This document shows, in pieces, positions 32,911 to 43,690 of a stretch of DNA of 64,000 nucleotides. Origin of the DNA: Ypsolopha sequella (taxonomy: Eukaryota > Arthropoda > Insecta > Lepidoptera > Ypsolophidae); the NCBI GenBank assembly GCA_934047225.1, contig OW203985.1, positions 5,845,501 to 5,909,500 on the forward strand, given 5' to 3'. The stretch's first letter is position 1; each line of letters opens with the position of its first letter. The notes beneath the pieces are model-generated. The model made no database searches, was not told where the DNA came from, and was given only the letters and a program-made list of their open reading frames with translations. A program made the position numbers and the translations under genes.

Positions 32911-33100
32911 GAGATTTGAACACGCCACCTCCGGATTAATGGTCGAGAACTCAAACCACTAGTCATTTCAATGGTCGAGAACTCGAACCACTAGCCATTT
33001 TAATGGTCGAGAACTCGAACCACTAGCCATTTTAATGATCGAGAACTCGAACCACTAGCCATTTTAATGGTCGAGAACTCGAATCACTAGCTAGACATTT
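32911..33100 (-). mobile_element. tRNA-derived SINE with an internal 32-bp tandem array
   Basis: Minus strand reads CTAGTGGTTCGAGTTCTCGA...ATTAATCCGGAGGTGGCGTG, TTCAAATCTCGAATGG. This matches the order of the SINE at 58929-59010 (CTAGTGGTTCGTGCGTCTCG...CTAATCCGAAGGTCGTGAG). The D-arm/anticodon region is amplified: five units of 32 bp start at 32938, 32970, 33002, 33034 and 33066. Confidence 0.75.
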
Positions 33101-33241
33101 GAAAGCACTTATAATACACCACATTAATTCATAAGTAAGTTCTGTGTTCCAGGGTGGTAATAACCCTTATCTTCTCTGGCTAAAATATAAAACTTGAGCA
33201 AATATTACCTATATAGAACCTATACCTATATCAGATAATAA

Positions 33242-33460
33242 ATTAAATATTTTTACAGTTTAGTGCGCCTGGTTTTTTTATGATATCTAGCAATGTAACC
33301 AATTATTTTTTAATTGTAAATATTTTTTGAAAATTAACATTATATTATTTTATTATGACTGTAATCTAACTATAAGTACTTACTTTAAAATATTTGTATG
33401 CCTTTAAGGCGAAACATAGAGAGGCCATTTTAAACTTATGTATATCCAATTATTGTACCT
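33242..33460 (+). mobile_element. Probable LINE 3' untranslated end
   Basis: AT-rich sequence with TGTATGCCTTTAAGGCG and ending in GATAAATAAATTATTATGAA, like the 3' end of a truncated retroelement. It runs directly into the 71-bp array, whose unit contains this tail. Confidence 0.45.
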
Positions 33461-34102
33461 ATGTTTGATAAATAAATTATTATGAATTATGAATAAAAGA
33501 GCTGGCTAGTTGATAATTATATACTTTTGTTATGTTTGATAAATAAATTATTATGAATTATGAATAAAAGAGCTGGCTAGTTGATAATTATATACTTTTG
33601 TTATGTTTGATAAATAAATTATTATGAATTATGAATAAAAGAGCTGGCTAGTTGATAATTATATACTTTTGTTATGTTTGATAAATACATTATTATGAAT
33701 TATGAATAAAAGAGCTGGCTAGTTGATAATTATATACTTTTGTTATGTTTGATAAATAAATTATTATGAATTATGAATAAAAGAGCTGGCTAGTTGATAA
33801 TTATATACTTTTGTTATGTTTGATAAATAAATTATTATGAATTATGAATAAAAGAGCTGGCTAGTTGATAATTATATACTTTTGTTATGTTTGATAAATA
33901 AATTATTATGAATTATGAATAAAAGAGCTGGCTAGTTGATAATTATATACTTTTGTTATGTTTGATAAATAAATTATTATGAATTATGAATAAAAGAGCT
34001 GGCTAGTTGATAATTATATACTTTTGTTATGTTTGATAAATAAATTATTATGAATTATGAATAAAAGAGCTGGCTAGTTGATAATTATATACTTTTGTTA
34101 TG
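33461..34102. repeat. 71-bp minisatellite, about 9 copies
   Basis: The unit contains TTATGTTTGATAAATAAATT, then GAATAAAAGAGCTGGCTAG and ATTATATACTTTTG. Copies are almost identical. One substitution (AAATACATT) is seen near 33685. The first copy starts inside the retroelement-like tail. Confidence 0.96.
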
Positions 34103-34611
34103 ATTCTTTTCTATTGTATTCGTGTGTCTGTACTGTACTAGCTTATAGAACGTGTTGCAGTGCAAGGTTGACCTTTTCACACGGTGGCCTTCATTTACAA
34201 ATTAATAATTGCTATCCAAAAGATCCTATATAATCGCAATAAAGACCTATTTCCAAAGCAAACGCTGAACAAAATAAGATTGTAAGATGGCCCGCCCCAA
34301 GTGGCCGGCAAATGTAAGACAGGTTATAAAAACAGTGTTATTTTCTTTGTCTATCGTATACTGATAAATCAATCACATAACCTTGGTTGTGCAGAGAGAC
34401 TTTTACCCGACAATGGCGAAGTCAACATCAAATTTTGTCAATTATTTTGAGTGTTTACATATACCTTAAATATTCAACTACAGGTTTTCGTTTTTTCGAA
34501 AAAACTACTTTTTTGTACAGTAATATTAAATTTCCCTACGCTCTCTCGTAAAAGCAGCGAAATCAGGGTTAGTTGCAGTACAAATATCTCAATAACTGGA
34601 AGATTTTCATC

Positions 34612-34940
34612 AAAAACCGGCCAAGTGGGAGTCGGATTCGCGCACGGAGGGTTCCGTACCATTATCTATAAAAACGGCAAAGAAAAAACATGTCTGTTGT
34701 ATGGGAGCCCCCTTAAATATTTATTTAATTCTGTTTTTTAGTATTTGTTGTTATAGCCGCAACAGAATTATACATCATCTGTGAAAATTTCAACTGTCTA
34801 ACTATCAAGGTTCACGAGATACAGCCTGGTGACAGACGGACAGACGGAGAGACGGACAGACAGACGGACAGACAGACGGACAGCGGGGTCTTAGTAATAG
34901 GTTCCCGTTGGTTACGCTTTGGGTACAGAACCCTAAAAAC
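34612..34940 (+). mobile_element. Dispersed repeat family I, copy 2
   Basis: Starts AAACCGGCCAAGTGGGAGTC, then GGTTCCGTACCATTATCTAT, GGGAGCCCCCTTAAATATTT, TGTGAAAATTTCAACTGTCT and a GACGGACAGACAGACG array. It ends near GAACCCTAAAAAC. Same order as 22741-23021 and 62209-62468 (both inverted). Confidence 0.88.
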
Positions 34941-35079
34941 AAAAATTCAGTACAGGAAAAAATATCAAATTTTATGTGTAGTCTAAAAACAGCTTTACTT
35001 GAATTTAGGTCTATATTTGTGCCCGAACTGAGTCGCGAAATGTTGATCGTCGCTTGGTCGTTGCTGAAACGTGGATGTA

Positions 35080-35155
35080 CGAGAGTAGACTGTGACTTGT
35101 ATTTCACAGTCCACACACGGAAACACCTCTGACACCCCCTCATGTCATAATGATG
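35080..35155 (+). repeat. Dispersed repeat family J, copy 2
   Basis: ACGAGAGTAGACTGTGACTT, CACAGTCCACACACGGAAAC and CACCCC match copies at 26376 and 59690. Confidence 0.6.
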
Positions 35156-35365
35156 TATATGTTACGGGTAAAGCCCGAAGTAGGGAAAAGTCCGAAAAAA
35201 TCTAAAATACGAGCGAAGCGAGGAGGAGCGGGTTAGGTTTACATACATTGGGCGCCGAGCGCAGCGGAGCGGAGCGAGGCGACCTCCGAAGTTTTGTATG
35301 ACATTACCCGGGTAAACCTAGGTTTAACCGCGCTTCGGGCTTTACCCGTAACATATACATTACGT
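35151..35365. mobile_element. Inverted-repeat element (ATGTATATGTTACGGG ends)
   Basis: ATGTATATGTTACGGGTAAA plus GCCCGAAG is perfectly inverted at the right end (28 bp). The interior carries the CGAAGCGAGGAGGAGCG and GAGCGCAGCGGAGCGGAGCG stretch also seen at 49110-49200 and, inverted, near 19010-19100. Confidence 0.8.
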
Positions 35366-35614
35366 TACATACTTTTATTCCATTTTTACTTGTTTATTAG
35401 AAGGCAATAGGTTAGACTACCTGGACCAGTGATTTACTCTGAATATACTCTTTTAACTAAAATGTACTTTGTAAATCAATATATTAAAGTTAATACGAAC
35501 GTTGGTGGTTTTGTATGAGATCACCAAGTTTTTTTGGCTGACGAGGTACGAGATGTGTCTTGAAATTTACATAAAATGTTATTGCTAGGTTACAAAATAA
35601 ATAACCGGAATAGA

Positions 35615-35756
35615 AGAGCTGTGTATGACTAGATTGATGGATGTGGAAGATGCAAAAGAGGTGTATCAGGATCGTTGTAGAGGGAAATCTGTAGTCTGTG
35701 TCTACCTCTCTGGGAGACAGGCATTAGTATGGTATATATGTACATATATCAGGATC
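35615..35756 (+). pseudogene. LINE C-terminal fragment
   Basis: Translates CMTRLMDVEDAKEVYQDRCR, then GKSVVCVYLSGRQA with a frame decay. It is the extreme C-terminus of the family seen at 25178-25560 and 51050-51185. The 3' end is cut by the foldback at 35757. Confidence 0.7.
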
Positions 35757-36215
35757 CCACGGCTATGCCACATGGAGGGAAAGTACCTTAAATATTGTAG
35801 ATAGAACATTTTACTGAAAGAAGACATTATTTTAATTTAAAAAACAATTTAAACTGCATTCATAGATTTTTAAATAGTTATATGGTTGAACCGGGAATCG
35901 AACCCGCTACACGAGAAAAATTGATTAATTTTGTATTAAGAATGTTAAAATTCTTGGTCTTCCTTTTATTTCTGACACTATGTTATTTAGCAAAAAATAA
36001 TCCTTATGATGAAGCCTTTCGATCGGTATGATAAAGCTACAGGGTAATTATTTTTCTCATGTAACGGGTTCGATTCCCGGTTCAACCATGTAACTATTTA
36101 AAAAATCTATGAATGCAGTTTAAATTGTTTTTTAAACTAAAATAATGTCTTCTTTCACTAAAATGTTCCATCTACAATATTTAAGATACTTTCCCTTCAT
36201 GTGGCATAGCCGTGG
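35757..36215. mobile_element. Foldback element with a tRNA T-arm-like sequence in each arm
   Basis: Arms of about 170 bp (35757-35930 and 36046-36215) are inverted copies with outer ends CCACGGCTATGCCACATG. Each arm carries CGGGTTCGATTCCCGG followed by TTCAACCAT. That contains an exact polymerase III B box (GGTTCGATTCC at 36067-36077 plus; 35894-35904 minus) placed as in the 3' part of a tRNA. No A box or anticodon arm is evident. Non-coding. Confidence 0.85.
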
Positions 36216-36594
36216 CATAGAAGCGTTAATTTGTTAGAACCGAACGAAGCGATAACGACAAGAAATATAAGAAAACCGTCCAAAACAATTTATCGAGTCA
36301 CGGAACACGCAAGGTAAAGGTTCTCACGCAGAATAGCAAATAGAGGAAGAAAAGAAAAATACATTTTGTTCTTACTACTTGGCCGGCAAATTATTACGTC
36401 AACAATGGCGGCGAGCTCGCCACACCACCGTGTAATGGCGATCAGAAAATTAGCGAAATAAAAATATTATTGCTCACATGGACGGGCAAAATCGAGGAAT
36501 CATTCGCGTAAACTGTACCGACAGTTTTCGGTTTGGATGTAATTTTTCATAGCCTATGCGTTAATCCGGGCTACTAGGTTGACGGTACGGTGAC

Positions 36595-37033
36595 GGTTGG
36601 TGATCATTGAACCTTGTTCCTGTGGGTCTACCGCGTAATTCTCATTTGTATCAACATCAACTTGAGATTAAAATTTGGCGTGCGTGCGACGACGTCCGCC
36701 TTACATGCCATCTCTTTTGCACGCGTTGAATTTCGCATGCATTTGCTTGAAGTTGATACAAATGAGAATTACGCGGTAGAGCCCCTGGTCCCTGGCCGGG
36801 TCTCCGGTATGGGTTCGGGCGGCTGATTGGATTTTACCTTGTATAATATATATTTTACCAATCATTTTAATCGTAAATATATTGCTACATAAATTAAATA
36901 AGCCTTAATTTAGTTCATGTACATTTATTGTTTTATTACATATATTTTCTTTATTAGATTAAATTTGACGTGTAAAAAGTGTATATATCTATACCTGCTT
37001 TGCAAAATAAACTTGAATTTGAATTTGAATTTG
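36595..37033 (+). mobile_element. Short retroelement family K, copy 2, 5'-truncated and interrupted
   Basis: Starts at GGTTGGTGATCATTGAACCT, resumes after an insertion at CTGGTCCCTGGCCGGGTCTC, and ends AAAATAAACTTGAATTTGAA with TTGAATT repeats. The insertion is 36627-36780. Confidence 0.8.
36627..36780. mobile_element. Hairpin MITE inserted in family K
   Basis: CTACCGCGTAATTCTCATTT continuing GTATCAAC is mirrored by GTTGATACAAATGAGAATTA then CGCGGTAG. The ends carry GGG/CCC. The host K sequence CCTG is partly repeated at both sides. The centre contains ATGCCATCTCTTTTGCAC, nearly shared with the element at 62836-62950. Confidence 0.85.
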
Positions 37034-37337
37034 TACAGAAAACCGTATGAAATTTTCATACCCCTTACAGCCCCCTCTAATACAATCGTGAGTGCGTGTG
37101 TAGTTCTCCTCCTCCAGTGAGCTGCTGCTGCTAGAGGAGGAGAGCGACTCAGGGGTGCAAGGGATAATAAACCATATAGACCGGAAATAGACATAAAGTT
37201 TTGGTCTCAGAAAAACACCGCCAGTTTTAGTAACTTTCGCGAAAACGCATTATAACCAGGAATATATTACTGCTCTAGTTGTAGCTGTAACAGGTTTTAA
37301 ACCTCCGTTTTATTATTATTTATTATTTTTGTACACA

Positions 37338-37773
37338 TTAAGGCGATACGTAAAAGTTTAAGCGTCCCTGTTACTCCATATGCGAAAAAACCCTCAGTGC
37401 GAGAGGAACGGATTCGTGGAAAAGTTGCAAAATGTCGGTTTTATTACTAATATAAAATGTACTAAGCTATTTTGTCAAAAAGATTTTCAAGGAGACTTTA
37501 CAAATACATAATATCCACATTTTGAATGCAATTGCATTTCACAATGAAATTAGTTAGGATTTCAGAATTACAGGAAAAATTAAAACAATTTAGAGGTCTT
37601 TTTGGAATTAAATTCTATCGAGAAAATTTCATCCAATCGCGTTTTCCTTCAGTGAGAATCTTAATCAAATACTCACTACTCAGTAAACATTTACCCAAAA
37701 AATAAAATACGTAGAAGACGTTAGAGTGGATTAAATGAATTAGAAAAAAACCCTTTTTTTGGTATCGCCTTAA
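37338..37773. mobile_element. TTAA-flanked family M, copy 1
   Basis: Ends TTAAGGCGATACG and GGTATCGCCTTAA. The interior has GCGTCCCTGTTACTCCATAT, CTCAGTGCGAGAGG and ATTCTATCGAGAAAATTTC blocks shared with copies at 38606, 46505 and 57159. TTAA at both ends suggests a TTAA-targeting transposon such as piggyBac or Kolobok types. Confidence 0.8.
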
Positions 37774-38605
37774 AGGCGATTTTGGAGGGCATAATTTTAG
37801 TTTTAGTTTAGTTTTGACAGCACTAAAACTAAAGTTAAAGCTTTCAGAATCGGTTTTAATATAATATTTAAACAGGTCTACCGCGATCTAAATGATAACC
37901 TTTTTCAGACAAGGAGCACTGGCCGTTTTTAAAGTATAAAAGGGAATATGGGTAGGTTAGACCCGAATAAATACAATAATATTTATAATGTAGCAGATTT
38001 TCTGAACAAAGTCTGGTGTGCTGAAAACGTGTTCTTTAATATAAGTATGTACTTGCCGTTTCTAATAGCTGGATAGTAAAAGAAGACAATTACAATGCAC
38101 GGAAATTATGCAAAGTTTTTATGTAACGCATTTTTTTACTAAGGTAATTAAATCTGTGTTAGTTAATTTTTCAAGTTTTATAGCGTTATTTAATAAAGTG
38201 GTCAATTGGGCAATTATACAGCTCAGTAGCGATTAAATATTACTTTTAAATTATTTTTATGTGACATTACGTACTTATAAGAGTTGTTATTCCTTACAAG
38301 AACAATGCAGGAAATGTCAGAAAAAAGAAATATTGTTGCTCCTTTGCTCCTACACTTCATGTACGGACGCCGCGCCAGCAGCTACCTACGTAATGGTAGC
38401 TCTTATATCGGCGTCATAGCCGTTAAAATCGTTTACAAATAGGGAGCTTGAACTGCAGGTGACTGTACTGTATCACTTCTAAATTTTTCGTAAATTGATA
38501 TTAAAATTGAGCTTCTTAATAATGATAGTATAAACGCCTCAATAGCGTCTTGGAATTCTTTAGATTGATGGAAGCATGGCGAAGCGAGATTTCGTACACA
38601 CGCTA

Positions 38606-39042
38606 TTAAGGCGATATGTAAAAGTTTTAGCGTCCCTGTTACTCCATATGCGAAAAAACTCTCAGTGCGAGAGGGACGGATTCGTAGAAAATTAGCAAAA
38701 AGTCGGTCTTTTATTAATATAAAATGTACTAAAGTTGCTATCAAAATTTCGTTTAACCAGCTCCTAGATAATGTTAAAACCCATCTAATAAAATATAATT
38801 GCAATCCATATGTTATTCTAAATTGTGAAACCAGGAGAATTGGTGTCGAAAAAGACCTCATTTCAATAAATATTTCTATCGAGCCGAATTTCTCCAATCG
38901 CGTTTCTGTTTTAACAGATCCCTAGAAAAAGAATCCAAAAATAATATACTATTTTATCAAAATAAGACATTATTTACTGAAGTAGTGCATACGTTACGTG
39001 CATATGTTCTAAAAGTGTTGATTTTTTTCCGTAGCGCCTTAA
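38606..39042. mobile_element. TTAA-flanked family M, copy 2
   Basis: TTAAGGCGATATG at the left, GTAGCGCCTTAA at the right. The best match to copy 1 is over its first 120 bp. Includes TTTCTATCGAGCCGAATTTC near the right part. Open frames across it are incidental. Confidence 0.8.
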
Positions 39043-39050
39043 GGTACGGT

Positions 39051-39300
39051 AAACCTTTTCGAACGATTATCACCATTACGGAGGCGTCGTAAGAACTGCC
39101 ATAGTATACTGTGACATTTTGCAGACTGTACAAAATACCTATAATATAACTATAAACTGTTGATCGTGACGAGTCAATATTTGAGGTCGTTGCCCTGACC
39201 GTGGTAGGTATTAGACAAGTCATAGCAATAATTAATTTTTAAAATAAGAAACCGGATCTCAATAGTGATCAAATAATATGTTAAGCGTTTAAGATTGACA
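39051..39300. other. No gene or element recognised
   Basis: Short AT-rich interval with nothing identifiable. Confidence 0.35.
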
Positions 39301-39415
39301 GATCAATATATTTATTATTTATTACATCTATTTTTAGCAGCGCAAAAACAAAATGTCCAGGGATCTGAGAATAAAATACAAAATAAAATCCATTAAAAGT
39401 TACAATTTACAATAT

Positions 39416-39532
39416 GTACAGTGGAGACCACATCAAGCTATACACTTGCAGTACGAAATAAGCCCCTACAGATAAGAATATAAGATAGGTACAAAGTCCA
39501 ATGTGTCTTACTTGATGCAGTCTCCAATGTAC
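39416..39532. mobile_element. Tc1-like MITE family N, copy 1
   Basis: GTACAGTGGAGACCACATCA and its right-end inverse (TGATGCAGTCTCCAATGTAC) form 22-bp imperfect terminal repeats with TA next to CAGTGG, as in Tc1/mariner elements. Copy 2 is 61125-61230. Confidence 0.8.
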
Positions 39533-39539
39533 AAAAAGA

Positions 39540-40929
39540 AAACTGTGAAAATGACTTTGTATTTTTTCTATATTACTGCATGTCATTACATTAAATGGAA
39601 AATTGGGTAAAGCCCTTACCACAGAATCTACTCACATAATTTGTTTACTAGAACCGTGCTCACGGTGTGTTTGTTTGAATAAAACCCGTAGGCAGGCAGT
39701 CCTAAACAAATGTACTCACTCCATATTTCCACAATTTAGCGGCATTTACTAGTGCCTACTTAAAATGACTGTTTAACAATTCCGCTGCCAACGGCGTTAA
39801 ATAACCGGGGAACTGAGCCTTTTAGAGAAGGTAAAGGATCTAAGGAATAAAAGATTTAGGTTCTGAAATTCCCAAATAAGACATTGTATATACTCTCAAA
39901 CTAAAACTCAAACGTTTTTTGGTGCTTATAAGTTAGATGCCTATTTATAGGCGAGGCAAATTTGGAACACATATTCATTCATATTCTTTAAGTATATTAT
40001 TTAGGTTAGTAAATTAAATGTATATACATATAAGTAAGTTAAGATAGCCCTAAGTAATATAATAATGTAACGCACAAAAATACTACATTATGTACTTTCT
40101 GAAATAAATTCATTCATTCTGAAATAAATTCATTCATTCATTCATTCATTCATTCATTGTACACAAAAAGAAAACATATTATTTGCACATTGTACTGAGA
40201 GATATCATGAAGAGATTTCTTTAAGCAAACCTGGATTGATGAAAAAAGTCATTATATAAAGTAGACGATACGTGTAAACTAAAATATGTTAATATACTTA
40301 CACACTATGATTATAAATAACTCATAGATAAACAAATAATCCTAAATTAATACAATTTTTACTGCTAAACTACATACAACAATGGTGAAATAGAAATAAA
40401 ATAAGATAAAAAGAAAAAGAAAAAGGTCAGTAATTATTCTGCTAAGAAATCCTCAACTGATTATTATTAGTAACATTTATTAAAAACAAAATTTTTGATA
40501 TTTTTGGGGAAAATGTGTTTTTGTAGCTCTGATTTGAAATCGGCGGGTATAAATTTTTATTGCCATGTTGTACTCTAATAATTTGTGTCTATTGTATGAC
40601 CATAATAAGCAGATATAAAGAACAGCAATTTGTCTTGTAAAGTAAGATGTCTACACACGTGTAGCTATTCTATCAACGAACTCAATAGCTATTTGCTACA
40701 AGTTGCATACTTGTTTCAACTTTCACTATCACCTGTTAATTGAACGAACTTCGAAATTGCCTCGGGGTAATTAGATCATTGCGTGTGCGTCATAGAAAAG
40801 GTATGATACTACAATGCGGTTTCGGCTTCCATAAAAGCACTCTCACCTAATAATGATCTTGGACCAAAAATAAACTAGACAACGATATTAAAATATACGT
40901 TAGAAAAAAAATCTTTTATCACGTGTGAA
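39540..40929. other. Unassigned AT-rich sequence with an (ATTC)n run
   Basis: An AAATAAATTCATTC tail repeated, then about eight ATTC units at 40105-40159, marks the end of a truncated retroelement on the plus strand. The rest has no gene. Confidence 0.45.
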
Positions 40930-41342
40930 TTAAGGGTCGGTGTTCCGAGATTCGGGGTTCGGGGTTATGGCTTTTTAAGACGGTAAAAATTCAAATTTCT
41001 GAACAAAATAAATACCACTTGTTACCTTACAAGATGAAGTGCAGGTTCATAAAAAAAATCACGGAAATAATGTATAGTAACTTCAGAAAAAAAACAGGAA
41101 TTTCAAGAAAATCTCTTGAATAGCATTGCAGCGCTACGGGTGTAACCAGAACTTGAAAATCCTGTTTTTTTTTCTGAAGTTACTATACATTAGTGCCAAG
41201 GTTACTACTTCATCTACTTCATGTACTTCATCTTGTAAGGTAACAAGTGGTATTTATTTTGTTCAGAAATTAATATTTTACTATCTTAAAAAGCCATAAC
41301 CCCGAACCCTGTTTTGCCCAATCTCGGAACTCCGACTCTTAA
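40930..41342. mobile_element. TTAA foldback family L, copy 2
   Basis: TTAAGGGTCGGTGTTCCGAG at the left and CTCGGAACTCCGACTCTTAA at the right. Arms of about 190 bp mirror each other. The left 100 bp are nearly identical to copy 1. Confidence 0.9.
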
Positions 41343-42115
41343 CAACTGTATTTAATGAAACAGCAATACTAGATCTACGATACGCTTACTTATAGCTGAA
41401 AACAAGCAATATTGATATATTTTTTAAATAATTTCCCCAGATTTCATAGCCCTGCAGTTCCGCCAACGCCATGGACCCAGCAGCCGTGTGGGAGGACCGG
41501 ACCGTTTCCTTGCGATAGCACTTAATGCTTAATACCATGCCAAAGCCCCACGTAAGTACGTAGACGACTTAATTATAGTAACTGAATAAGTAGCACTCCT
41601 ACTGGCCATATCAAGGATGCCAATAACCGGCGCACTATATTTAATAGAAAATGGCGAAGCAGGAAGTGAAGTTGACCATTTTAAGAAAAAATTGTTTGGC
41701 CAATTAGCAATTATAAAACTTATAAATTTACGATATAAGTGGTTGTGATATAATTTGGATCCGCAATAAATTAGAATTGAAGAATCGTTAAGTTGATGAT
41801 GATGATTTAACTGTAATAAAAATCTAAAATAATTAAGTTTAGAAGACATTTGCATTTTGGTTACACTTTATATCTACTAAAAGTTTTACTTGTAATTAGG
41901 ATATAAATAAAAATATAGGTACTGAATTAACAGCAGAATATGTTGACAGGTAAATAAATTAACGTCAAATGACTCACTATTTTGTAAATACGAAATTTTT
42001 TGTCTTGCAACTTGTTCCAAGACCTTTTTCTTATTCATTTTAACCACTAGGTACTTTATAAAAAAAACTTCTAAGAAAAGTAAAAAATGATTTCATTAAA
42101 ACACATTGATTATTA
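41343..42115. other. Unassigned; GC-richer patch at 41440-41520
   Basis: A pyrimidine-rich AATTTCCCCAG acceptor-like site precedes a GC-rich patch with GCCATGGACCCAGCAGCCG, giving only a 15-codon frame. No protein match is recognised. The remainder is AT-rich and featureless. Confidence 0.3.
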
Positions 42116-42200
42116 AAATAACAAATAGCAATCGATATACACAGTTATGTTATCGCATAACATGAAACAAGCCCCCAGAAGAACAATAGTAAGCAAAAAA
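42116..42200 (+). repeat. Left 85-bp direct repeat flanking family A copy 3
   Basis: ACAAATAGCAATCGATATAC and ACAAGCCCCCAGAAGAACAA recur at 42536-42620 exactly 420 bp downstream with about four differences. Confidence 0.9.
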
Positions 42201-42202
42201 TA

Positions 42203-42525
42203 GTAGTTTATGCTACTAGGGCGCAAAGGAATAAATTACGAGGACGATTTAAAACACGAGCGTAGCGAAATTTCAATGCATAGTGTGAGGAAATAAAACA
42301 AATATAATTTTGTGAACTTTAAATTGTAATTGGCTCAAAAGGACTAGGTATCCAGAGCCGTTAAACAGTGGAAAAAAAGTATAACATCTATGGTACACAG
42401 GAAAGGCTGCAGGTTAGCCAACCATTGTAAGTAAATTAAAAACAATTATAATAATAAAGCCCTAGGGCAAAATAATCGACTTTCTGTTCGGTTTTGATGC
42501 ATAAAAAGTGGGCCTTTACGAGCAC
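42203..42525 (-). mobile_element. Dispersed repeat family A, copy 3 (long form, inverted)
   Basis: Runs from ATAGTAGTTTATGCTACTAG to GGGCCTTTACGAGCAC, matching 28393-28779 in inverse order and strand. Confidence 0.85.
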
Positions 42526-42535
42526 ATGCATTGAA

Positions 42536-42620
42536 AAATAACAAATAGCAATCGATATACAAAGTTATGTTATCACATAACTTGAAACAAGCCCCCAGAA
42601 GAACAATAGTAAGCAAAAAA
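42536..42620 (+). repeat. Right 85-bp direct repeat flanking family A copy 3
   Basis: Second copy of 42116-42200. Confidence 0.9.
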
Positions 42621-43561
42621 ACTCAATTAAAGTTACTGTTCTCGAGATGACTATCTGTAAGACGAATATCTAAAGATAAAACGGGACCCAATACTTTAAG
42701 AAGTTAAACTAAACTCCCATTTTCTTGAAGAAAAACAAGTTTGTTAAAGATTTTGGATCTTATTTTGTGTATTTGCTTCAGATGCTTTTGATTATTGAGG
42801 CTTAATTGATCAATAAAATCATAAAAACCTAGAACTATGCATTCCTTAAATAAATAGGGTTATTCCCAGGGCTCCAAAAACCATTGTTCTCAAAAAAATA
42901 AAATTTCATATAAAGATTCCCAGGACTCCAAAAATTAATTTGTCGAAAATATTCATTTCTCACCGGCTCCAAAAGCTATCATGTACAGTCACATTGTACA
43001 TAAATAACAAATTCAAGTAGAAGCATATTAATATACTACAGTGCACTACGAAGCGTTTCTTTTCTTGTACTTAATGAGGAAAAACGCAATAATAAAAAAA
43101 TTATGTGATTTGATATACTCTATATTAAAATATATATAAAATTTTAAACAGAACGCTATAAGGGTTTCACTGACATGGGTCTAGCTTTTAGTAAAACGAT
43201 GTGTTCGTCCTGTTCTGTATATATGTACAGTTAATATTTTGGAGCCGACGAGAATCAAATTATGATAATAATAAATATTAAATTGAATTTTTGGAGCCGT
43301 GGGAAGAAATTTTTGGAGCTCTGGGAATGACCCAATAAATATTACTGATAGTATTCATTTCGTTTAAAGACAACGGTGATTATTGAACCGTTTACTTTAC
43401 GAAATAAGTAAAGCCTATTATATAATTCACACAATTATACACAATAGTGTTTTGTCCAACTGTGACATATTGTGAGACATTGGGACACGACACGAGTCTC
43501 GACGCCTGAGATCAATCAGAAGCAAAAGAGTAAAGAGAGCGTGGGGGACCGTTATAGCTTG
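42621..43561. other. No gene or element recognised
   Basis: AT-rich, with a locally repeated phrase (GGCTCCAAAA or TTTTGGAGCC at about 42870, 42905, 42965, 43240 and 43290) in both orientations, suggesting an old inverted-repeat structure that I cannot delimit. Confidence 0.35.
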
Positions 43562-43690
43562 TGATTGGTTTTCTAGCGGTGTTGTAATAAATTTGGCCAA
43601 TCAGAGCGCAGAATTGCGGTGTTATAATGTAATATTATAGCATCAGTCAAACAATTTGGGTACTTACAAAACAACTTTTGATGTTCTAAC
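43562..43690. repeat. Dispersed repeat family C, copy 2
   Basis: GCGGTGTTATAATGTAATAT and flanks match 4671-4800. Confidence 0.65.

Noticed and set aside
32911..33100. CRISPR-like array (32-bp units)
   Set aside because: Units are contiguous with no unique spacers; it is a tandem duplication within a SINE in a eukaryotic genome.
36050..36090. Possible tRNA 3' half as a functional gene
   Set aside because: Only the T-arm and acceptor end are visible; no A box, D arm or anticodon arm upstream.
38433..38897. 154-codon minus-strand frame
   Set aside because: Lies mostly across the family M repeat at 38606-39042 and is not shared in frame by the other copies.
41440..41530. Coding exon with acceptor and ATGGACCCAGC start
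   Set aside because: Frame closes after 15 codons and no protein family is recognised; kept only as a note.
42116..42620. LTR retrotransposon (85-bp direct repeats)
   Set aside because: Repeats do not start TG or end CA, no primer-binding site or polypurine tract is seen, and the interior is a repeat found elsewhere without them.
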